A stretch of DNA of 64,000 nucleotides from Bubalus kerabau (taxonomy: Eukaryota; Chordata; Mammalia; Artiodactyla; Bovidae). The translations under genes and the position numbers were made by a program. This document shows positions 55,983-64,000 of the stretch, piece by piece (the stretch's first letter is position 1; each line of letters starts with the position of its first letter). The notes under the pieces are model-generated. The model made no database searches and was not told the DNA's origin. It was given only the letters and a program-made list of their open reading frames with translations. The stretch lies in the NCBI RefSeq assembly GCF_029407905.1, contig NC_073637.1, positions 59,086,501-59,150,500 of the forward strand. The letters are read 5' to 3'.

Positions 55983-56498
55983 TCCTGTCCTGAATGCATA
56001 GTAAACCCAAAACTACCTCCTGTGATGATATTTGTTGTATCTAAGGAATTTTAGTGTATTAAGGATATACATTTTTAAAGATCACCATTTAATCAGAAAA
56101 AAAGGCCTTATTAAATTCTGCATTTATCTTCCTCTGAGGTTAATCTTTCTTACAAATGTAGTAAAATCTTCCAAGAATTATTTCAGATAGTATTCTCATA
56201 TATTAAACTTGAATAAAGGTGTTTTTAATTATAGATTCCACCATGGTTTTTCCTGGTAAGCAGTAAGTGATAAATAAATATTTATTGACAGTTGAATAAA
56301 TGAGTATGAAAGTGTGTAAGAAGAATGTTTTTTTACAAAGCCAGAGAAACTAATGCTTAAAATGAACCAGAATCAGACACACAAAAAACAGTGTATCCTA
56401 ATGCTTTTCACGGTAAGATCCTTAACCGGAAAATAGATTTCTTGTTCTACACCTACCACAAGTTTCACAGAAGAATAAAGTGATATATTTATTTTTAG
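55983..56498. other. Anonymous AT-rich DNA
   Basis: Nothing recognised. Confidence 0.4.
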
Positions 56499-56580
56499 AA
56501 AACTCTGGGAGATGGTGAGGGACAGGGAGCCCTGGCGTGCTGCAGTCACAAAGAGACAGGACTGGGTGACTGAACGACAA
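56499..56580 (+). mobile_element. BovB terminal fragment, 82 bp
   Basis: Only the last piece of BovB ('aactctgggagatggtgagg' to 'gggtgactgaacgacaac'). Heavily 5'-truncated. Confidence 0.75.
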
Positions 56581-57239
56581 CAATAAGGGTGTAAATGATC
56601 TTTAATAAGCCTAAATTTTAACTTGTAAAGCTGTGGCATTTGTAAAATATATTTTCTCTTTAAATCACCAGAAGGGATGAGTAGAAGGAGAAAGAATGTA
56701 TAAATGACCTTTCCTTAAGTGCCTTTTAGGATTTAAATTAGAATATTTTAAAATTGTAAATTCCATTTATACAAAACCAATTTTATGCTGAATTTTACTA
56801 CAGTCAGAGGGCCTCACAGATTTAGCAGCTCCCTCTCATGACCTCTCATTTGTCTTTTCTTATTGCCTTTTAATCATTTGTTCACATGTGTGTTTCCCTT
56901 ATTAGACCACAAACTCTTTGAGGAATGTATTTTTCTCATTTACTTGTTCAACAGTTACTGAATGTTGTCTCTATGCTGTACACTGTCTCCCCTATGTTCA
57001 GATGTTTCAGCCAGTTGAGACATGCTACTCAATAAGTCTCAAATGTTTTGATGAATCTTCTCTGCTCCTTGTAGAGAACATTTAATAACACTTGGATCAT
57101 CCATCTTTATTTTATTCATAGACCTTTTGTTAGGAAAAGTGCTGCAAATTTATCCTAAAAATCCAAATGCTAATTTATTTCTCTACATCATGAAATAGTA
57201 TCTATAGAAAAGTCTTTTATCAGTATTTTCCTTAAAACT
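56581..57239. other. Anonymous DNA with L2-like text
   Basis: About 56868-56990 ('tcccttattagaccacaaac', 'ctctttgaggaatgtatttt') resembles the L2 3' region. The rest is unassigned. Confidence 0.4.
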
Positions 57240-57352
57240 TTTGTAAAAGGTTCATACCCAAATTGATGTATAGAGTCAATGCAATCCCAATGAAAAATCA
57301 GGTCACATTTTTTTTTAACAAATTGATAAATTACAAATTTATATAGACTACA

Positions 57353-57560
57353 GGACTTCCCTGGTGGCTCAGATGGTAAAGTGTCTGCCTACAGTGCAGG
57401 AGACCCGGGTTCAATCTCTGGGTTGGGAAGATCCTCTGGAGAAGGAAATGGCAACCCACTCCAGTACTCTTGCCTGGAAAATCCCACGGACAGAGGAGTG
57501 TGGTAGGCTACAGTCCATGGGGTCACAAAGAGTCAGACATGACTGAGCAACCTCAGTATG
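57353..57560 (+). mobile_element. Bov-tA SINE
   Basis: A sense full-length unit. A short 7-bp duplication, GACTACA, brackets it at 57346-57352 and 57561-57567. Confidence 0.88.
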
Positions 57561-57954
57561 GACTACAAAGGATTCAGAAAAGTCAAGGTAATATCAAAAA
57601 AGAAAAAATTGAGGACTCATGCTCCTTGATTTCAAAGTTATTATGAACTTAACAGTAATCATGTGCAGCATAACAGAAAAATAGATCAATGGTACAGAAA
57701 TAGACTTATACTGTCAATTGACATTTCACAAAATCTTCAAAATTCAATAGGAAAAAATGTATATCCTGTAGAATAAGATGACACAACTGGTATCTATATG
57801 GGAAAAAAATTAACCTCAATTCCTAGTTCAACTCAGAAACAAACAGATTTTGAGATGGATTTAGATACACAAGCTTCTAGAAGAAAAAAAAGGATAATAT
57901 CATTGTAACCTTGGGATAGGCAAAGATTTTTTTCATAAAATCTATACATAAAGA

Positions 57955-58015
57955 ATTTTTTTTAATTTTATTTTATTTTTAAACTTTACATAACTGTATT
58001 AGTTTTGCCAAATAA
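57955..58015 (-). mobile_element. Short L1 3'-end fragment
   Basis: 'aaactttacataactgtatt' and 'agttttgccaaat' with a T-rich left edge match the antisense L1 3' terminus at 505-540. About 60 bp, with no clear target duplication. Confidence 0.75.
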
Positions 58016-58744
58016 GTTGGATTTCATCAGTAGCTAAAACTACTCATCAAAAGATGCTATTAAGTGCAGAGATATGCCTCAGGCAGAGAAAAATGTAATG
58101 CATAATAATATTCATATTTTGAATATATAGAACTTGTATTAAGATTATATAAAGATCTCCTATAAGTCAAAAATAGAAATAAAAGCAATCCACTAAAACA
58201 ACGGAAAAATGACATTTCACAAAGAAAAATACATAAGCAGCCAATCATCTTATTAAAAAATCCTCAAACTCATTAGAAAAGTGAAAATTAGTATCATAAT
58301 GAGATAGTAATTCATATGCACTGGAATTACTAAAATTAAAAGTCCTAACACTAAATTTTGACAAGAGTGTGGAGGAGTCAGAGATCTCATATATTATTGT
58401 TGGAAATGTAAAATGGCTGAGGTGGTTTGGAATACCATCATTTTCTTTTTAAGTCAGACATATGTTGATGCTCTGATTGAGCAACTGTCCTAATTTTCTC
58501 AAGTTAAAATAATTTTTTTCAAAACAGGCTTTACAGCAATATATACAATAATCTTATATTTAAATGGCAAAAGCTAAAAACCAACAGGAAAATAAGTAAA
58601 AGAATTGTGATATTTCATACAAGGGGATATTAAGGAACCACAGGAAAGAAATGAGGAATTAGAATTAAGGAAATAAGAAATGAAATATTAAGGAGCAATA
58701 AAGAGAAGCAAGCTGCTGATACATACAACAGCATGAATACATCT

Positions 58745-59161
58745 CAAGAACATTCCTAGCAAAAGAAAGAAATCAGACAGAAAAGAATATCTTCTGTGAA
58801 TGTATGTATAGATAGTTCTAAGACAAGCTAAGTCTATCTCTGATGAAAGAAATTGGAATGATAGTGTTCTGGACTGTAGCCTGCCAAGCTCCTCTGTCTG
58901 TGGAATTTCTCAGGCAAGAATACTGGAGTGGATTGCCATTTCGTTCTCTAGGGGATCTTCCTGACCTAGGGATCAAACCTGGGTCTCCTGCGTTGCAGGT
59001 AGTTTTTTGCATTGCAGGTGGCTTACCATCTGAGCCACCAGGGAAGTCCTAACAAAAGAAAGAAACCAGACACAACAGAATATCTTCTGCGAATCTATTT
59101 ATATATAGTTCTAAGACAAGCTAAGTCTATCCCTGGTGAAAGAGTATAGAATAATAGTGTC
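58745..59161 (+). repeat. ~115-bp direct repeat flanking a SINE
   Basis: 58745-58867 and 59046-59161 share long phrases ('gttctaagacaagctaagtc', 'gaatatcttctg.gaat') with scattered differences. The second copy continues into the normal L1M order, the first stops at the SINE. This indicates a duplication rather than a target duplication. Confidence 0.85.
58868..59049 (-). mobile_element. Bov-tA SINE, 3'-truncated, between direct repeats
   Basis: Antisense unit with a complete head at the right and a body that stops at 'ggactgtagcctgccaag'. The terminal 'agtcggacacgactgag' segment is missing. There is an internal duplication in the head region ('tgcgttgcaggtagttttttgcattgcaggtgg'). Confidence 0.85.
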
Positions 59162-59343
59162 CTCTGGAGTTGGTGGTTGGGAGGTGGTTATGTGGCAGGA
59201 CTGAATAGAAAGGGGTATGAAGAAATATTTTGATGTAATGAAAATGATCTATATTTGATTTTGATATGGATATGGATTACATGAGTGTATGCATTTGTCA
59301 AAATTTATCCAAAATGTACCACCTGTGCATTTCACTGTATGTG

Positions 59344-59544
59344 GGCTTCCCTGTGACTCAGCTGGTAAAGAATTTGCTCTCAGTGTGGGAGACCTGGGTT
59401 CGATCCCTGGATTGGAAAGATCCCCTGGAGAAGGGAAAGGCTACCCTCTCCAGTATTCTGGCCTAGAGAATTCCATGGATTGTATAGTCCACGGGGTGGA
59501 AAAGAGTTGGACAAAACTGAGCAACCTTCACTTCACTTCACTTC
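59344..59544 (+). mobile_element. Bov-tA SINE with (CTTCA)n tail
   Basis: A sense full-length unit with an ACTTC-type tail. Flanked by a perfect 13-bp target duplication, TTCACTGTATGTG, at 59331-59343 and 59545-59557. Confidence 0.93.
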
Positions 59545-59595
59545 TTCACTGTATGTGAATTACATTTCAATCTTAAAAATTTAAAAAGACATATG

Positions 59596-59871
59596 GATTT
59601 TCTCAAAACCCCTTTGAAAAATATATAAGGTGTTAGAAGATGTTGATTTGTTTTGTTGAATAGACAGGTAAGGTAATAGAGGCATCAACAATTAAATGAC
59701 TTGTCCAAGATGACATGATCCCTACTAGACATTTTTATTATTGTTGCCTATTGCCAGACTCCTGGACATATTTCTCCTCTAGGGCTTTTGAGCCTTGCAC
59801 AGAAGAACTGTGCAAAGAGAGAGAAGGAAAGAGAGGAAGGTTGATTGTTTTATCAGTTTAAAGGGATATAG
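59596..59871. other. Single-copy-looking DNA
   Basis: A possible MIR core trace at about 59665-59730 ('caattaaatgacttgtccaa'). Nothing else recognised. Confidence 0.35.
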
Positions 59872-61858
59872 TGACTGTGTGGATCACAACAAACTACGGA
59901 AAATTCTAAAGGGGTAGGAGTATCAGACCTCCTGAGACATCTACAGGTCAAGAGGCAACAGTTAGAACTGGACATGGAAGAACAGACTGGTCCCAAATTG
60001 AGAAAGGAGTGTGTCAAGGCTGTATATTGTCACCCTGCTTATTTTACTTATATGCAGAGTACATCATGCAAAAAGCCAGACTGGATGAAGCACAGGCTGG
60101 AATCAAGATTGCTGGGAGAAATATTAATAACAGATCTCAGATATGCAGATAACACCACCCTTATGTCATAAAGCAAACAGGAGCTAAAGAGCCTCTTGAT
60201 GAAAGTGAAAGAAGAGAATGAAAACACTGGCTTAAAACTCAACACTCAAAAAATGAAGATAATGGTTTCAGGTCCCATCACTTCATAGTAGATGGGGAAA
60301 CATTGGAAACAGTGACAGACTTTCTTTTCTTGGGTTTCAAAATCACTGGAGGTGGTGACTGCAGCCATGAAATTAAAAGACGCTTGCTCCTTGGAGGAAA
60401 AGTTATGACCAACCTCAGTTCAGTTTAGTTCAGTCGCTCAGTCCTAACCTTTGTGACCCAATACTGCAGCATGCCACGCCTCCCTGTCCATCATGAACTC
60501 CCCGAGTTTACTCAAACTCATTTCCATTGAGTCAAAGATGCCATCCAACCATCTCATACTCTGTATTGCCCTTCTCCTCTCGCCTTCAATCTTTCGCAAC
60601 ATCAGGGTCATTTCAAATGAGTCAGCTCTTTGAATCATGTGGCCAAAGTATTGGAGCTTCAGCATCAGTCCTTCCAATGAGCATTCAGGACTGATTTCCT
60701 TTAGGATGGACTGGTTGGATCTCCTTGAAGTCCAAGGGACTCTCTGGAGTCTTCTCCAACACCACCGTTGAAACATCAATTCTTTGGCGCTCAGCTTTCT
60801 TTATAGTCAAACTCTCACATCCATAGGTGACTACTGGAAAATCCATAGCCTTGACTAGATGGACCTTTGTTGGCAAAGTAATGTCTCTGCTTTTCAATAT
60901 GCTGTCTATGTTGGTCATACCTTTTCTTCCAAGGAGTAAGCGTCTTGTAATTTCATGGATGCAGTCACCATCTGCAGTGATTTTGGAGCTCAGAAAAATA
61001 AAGTCTGACACTGTTTCTACTGTTTCTCCATCTATTTGCTATGAAGTGATGGGACCAGATGCCATGATCTTCGTTTTCTGAATGTTGAGCTTTAAACCAA
61101 GTTTTTCACTCTACTCTTTCACTTTCATCAAGAGGCTCTTTAGTTCTTCTTCACTTTCTGCCATAAGGGTGGTGTCATGTGCATATCTAAGGTTATTGAT
61201 ATTTCTCCCAGCAGTCATCCCAGCTTGTGTTTCATCCAGCCTAGCATTTCTTATGATGTACTCTGCATATAAGTTAAATAAGCACAGTGACAATATACAG
61301 CCTTGATTAACTCCTTATCCTGTTTGGAACCAGTCTATTGTTCCATGTCCAGTTCTAACTGTAACCAACTAGACAGCCTATTAAGAAGCAGAGACATTAC
61401 CAACAAAGGTCCGTCTAGTCAAAACTATGGTTTTTCCAGTAGTCATGTATGGATGTGAGAGTTGGACTACAAAGAAAACTGAGTGCTGAAGAAGTGATGC
61501 TTTTGAACTGTGATGTTGGAGGAGACTCTTGAGAGTCCCTTGGACTGCAAGGAGATCCAAGCAGTCCATCCTAAAGGAAATCAGTCCTGAATATTCATTG
61601 GAAGGACTGATGCTAAAGCTGAAGCTCCAATACTTTGGCCACATGATGCAGTGTGTTGACTCATTAGAGAAGACAGTGATGCTGGGAAAGATTGAAGGCA
61701 GGAGGAGAAGGGGATGACAGAGGTCAAGATGGTTGGATGGTATCACCAACTCAATGGACATGAGTTTGAGTAAGCTCCAGGAGTTGGTGATAGACAGGGA
61801 AGCCTGGAAAGCTGCAGTCCATAGGGTTGCAAAGAGTCAGACACAACTGAATGGAACT
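59872..61858 (+). mobile_element. Outer BovB LINE, split by an inverted BovB
   Basis: Sense BovB in two pieces. 59872-60415 covers the RT region: RQ(Q/T)-type text and a catalytic box decayed to YADN, at 60136-60147. 61364-61858 covers the C-terminal domain to the 3' end. The join 'gttatgaccaacct / accaactagacagcc' is colinear with intact copies. Stops and frameshifts throughout. Confidence 0.88.
60416..61363 (-). mobile_element. Inner BovB LINE, inverted relative to its host
   Basis: A 948-bp antisense copy starting with 'cagttcagtttagttcag' and ending at the 'gttccatgtccagttctaac' region. A short ACCAAC-type duplication (60408-60414 and 61364-61370) marks the insertion. The RT box reads YAHD. 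Minus-strand frames at 61111-61293, 60685-61011 and 60444-60779 show the decayed polyprotein. Confidence 0.9.
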
Positions 61859-62089
61859 GACCTAAGTAGAAATGTAGATCATATTAAAGGAAAAATAATT
61901 GAGGTAACTTAAGAATTCTGTTTGACTCAAGAGATATTGATAGCATGTATAACATCCTTTGTCTAAACCCTTCAATCAGCAAGCAGAATTTGGAGGCAAA
62001 TTTTTAAGAGGTTCCTCCAAGACAGATATATTTTTCTAATGCTATATGTTCTATACTCACATTTTGAGGTATATTATTTTGGCAAGATT

Positions 62090-64000
62090 CAGTTCAGTTC
62101 AGGCGCTCAGTCATGTCCAACTCTTTGTGACCCCATGAACCACAGCACGCCAGGCCTCCCTGTCCATCACCAACTCCCGGAGTCCACCCAAACCCATGTC
62201 CATTGAGTTGGCGATGCCATCCAACCATCTCATCCTCTGTCGTCCCCTTCTCCTCCTGCCCTCAATCTTTCCCAGCATCAGGGTCTTTTCCAATGAGTCA
62301 GCTCTTCTCATCAGGTGGCCAAAGTATTGGAGTTTCAGCTTCAACATCAGTCCTTCCAATGAACACCCAGGACTGATCTCCTTTGGGATGGACTAGTTGG
62401 ATCTCCTTGAAGTCCAAAGGACTCTCAAGCGTCTTCTCCAACACCACAGTTCAAAAGCATCAATTCTTCGGCGCTCAACTTTCTTTATAGTCCAACTCTC
62501 ACATCCATACATGACCACAGGAAAAACCATAGCCTTGACTAGACAGACCTTTGTTGAAAGTAAAGTCTCTGCTTTTTAATATGCTGTCTAGGTTGGTCAT
62601 AACTTTCCTTCCAAGGAGTAGGCGTCTTTTAATTTCATGGCTGCAGTCGCCATCTGCAGTGAATTTGGAGCCCAGAAAAATAAAGTAAGCCAGTTTCCAC
62701 TGTTTCCCCAACTATTTGCCATGAAGTGATGGGACCAGAGGCCATCATATTAGTTTTCTGAATTTTAGCTTTAAGCCAACTTTTTCACTCTCCTCTTTCA
62801 CTTTTATCAAGAGCCTCTTTAGTTCTTCATTTTCTGCCATAAGGATGGTGTCATCTGCATATCTGAGGTTATTGATATTTCTCCCAACAATCTTGATTCC
62901 AGCTTGTGCTTCCTCGAGCCCAGCATTTCTCATGATGTACTCTGCATATAAGTTAAATAAGTAGAGTGACAGTATACAGCCTTGTCATGCTCCTTTTCCT
63001 ATTTGGAACCAGTCTGTTGTTCCAAGTCCAGTTCGAACTGTTGCTTCCTGACCTGCATACGGATATCTCAAAAGACAGGTCAAGTGGTCTGGTATTCCCA
63101 TATCTTTCGGAATTTTCCACAGTTTGTTGTGATCCACACAGTCAAAAGCTTTGGCATAGTCAACGAAGCAGAAATAGATATTTTTCTGGAATTCTCTTGC
63201 TTTTTTGATGATCCTGAGTATGTTGGCAATTTGATCTCTAGTTCCTCTGCCTTTTCTAAAACCAGCTTGAATATATGGAATTTCATGGTTCACATATTGC
63301 TGAAACCTGGCTTGGAAAATTTTGAGTATTACTTTACTAGCATGTGAGATGAATCCAATTGTGTGGTAGTTTGAGCGTTCTTTGGCATTACCTTTCTTTG
63401 GGATTGGAATGAGAACTGACTTTTTCCAGTCCTGTGGCCACTGCTGAGTTTTCCAAATTTGGTGGCATATTGAGTGTAGCACTTTCACAGCATCATCTTT
63501 CAGGATTTGAAAAAGCTCACCTGGAATTCCATCACCTCCACTAGCTTAGTTCATAGTGATGCTTTCTAAGGCCCACTTGACTTCACATTCCAGAATGTCT
63601 GGCCCTAGGTTAGTGATCACACCATCATGATTATCTGGGTAGTGGAGTACTTTTTGTACAGTTCTTCTGTGTATTTGTATTCTTGCCACCTCTTCTTAAT
63701 ATCTTCTGCTTCTTTTAGGTCCCTGCCACTTCTGTCCTTTACTGAGCCCATCTTGGCATAAAATATTCCCTTGGTATCTCTAATTTTCTTGGAGAGATCT
63801 CTGGTCTTTCCCTTTCTATTGTTTTTCTCTATTTCTTTGTATTGATTGCTGAGGAAGGCTTTCTTTTCTTTCCTTGCTATTCTTTGGAACTCTTCATTCA
63901 AATGGGTATATCTTTCCTTTTCCCCTTTTCTTTTCACTTCCCTTCTTTTCACAGCTATTTGTAAGACCTCTTCAGACACCATTTTGCTTTTTTGCATTTC
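62090..64000 (-). mobile_element. Long BovB LINE running off the right edge
   Basis: Antisense BovB from the terminal 'cagttcagttcaggcgctc' through the C-terminal domain, the RT (minus-strand frames 62745-62933 with LRYADDTILM, and 62985-63488 with QAGFRKGRGTRDQIANIL and YAKAFDCVDHNKL) and the linker between endonuclease and RT (63617-63997). It is still in frame at the window end, so the endonuclease may lie beyond it. The catalytic YADD is intact. At least four frame changes break the polyprotein, so it is a pseudogene as seen. Confidence 0.92.

Larger units (their letters stand above)
57240..59595 (+). mobile_element. Ancient L1 (L1M-type), multiply interrupted
   Basis: Sense L1M-like ORF2 text starts at 'caaattgatgtatagagtca' and ends with the 3'-terminal 'gaattacatttcaatcttaa' and an A-rich tail at 59595. 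Interruptions are SINEs at 57353-57560, 58868-59049 and 59344-59544, and a small L1 tail fragment at 57955-58015. About 115 bases are present twice around the middle SINE (58745-58867 and 59046-59161). No coding frame remains. Confidence 0.6.

Overview
The window is repeat-dense, AT-rich genomic DNA from a ruminant, most likely a bovid such as cattle or a close relative. The evidence is the combination of BovB (RTE-type LINE) copies with ruminant SINEs (Bov-tA and its dimeric relative BOV-A2), an artiodactyl CHR-type SINE and bovine-type L1 elements. BovB alone would not suffice, because related elements occur in squamates and other lineages; the SINE set narrows it to ruminants. I found no protein-coding host gene, rRNA, tRNA gene, CRISPR array or prokaryotic feature. 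Every long reading frame I could interpret is a piece of a transposable element. The species, the chromosome, and whether the window is intergenic or intronic cannot be told from the sequence.

Layout. 1-8.2 kb: a young 5'-truncated L1 (414-2740) with an intact 626-codon ORF2 remnant and a 16-bp target duplication, then an ancient L1 cut by a BovB that itself carries a SINE, then an L1 3' end cut by a BovB tail. 8.7-23 kb: an MLT1-type LTR, L2 and MIR relics, many Bov-tA/BOV-A2 SINEs, and BovB copies at 9.9-11.4, 13.5-13.8, 18.7-20.5 (BovB nested in BovB) and 21.0-22.5 kb. 23-33 kb: the most single-copy-looking part, with a second MLT1 LTR, microsatellites, a BovB with an internal deletion and a hAT-like relic. 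33.1-41.7 kb: a nested stack. An old L1 was hit by a BOV-A2 SINE, by a mariner transposon (itself split by a 2.5-kb BovB) and by a second L1 that carries a 5' inversion. 41.7-54.9 kb: L1, BovB and SINE insertions separated by anonymous AT-rich DNA. 54.9-64 kb: an ancient L1 with a partial direct duplication and SINEs, an outer BovB (+) split by an inner BovB (-), and a long BovB running off the right edge.

No host gene system operates here. The elements interact only as parasites: L1 and BovB supply reverse transcriptase and endonuclease, and Bov-tA/BOV-A2 share their 3' end with BovB and are believed to be mobilised by it. Summing my coordinates, BovB sequence alone occupies roughly 17 kb, about a quarter of the window. 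Despite the invitation to find a new system, I see none. The real interest lies in insertion structures: nested target duplications, a 5' inversion, a SINE lacking its 3' end but flanked by a perfect target duplication, a SINE dimer inserted as one unit, and inverted BovB pairs. Family names are assigned from memory of the consensus sequences; boundaries are estimates unless a target-site duplication fixes them.
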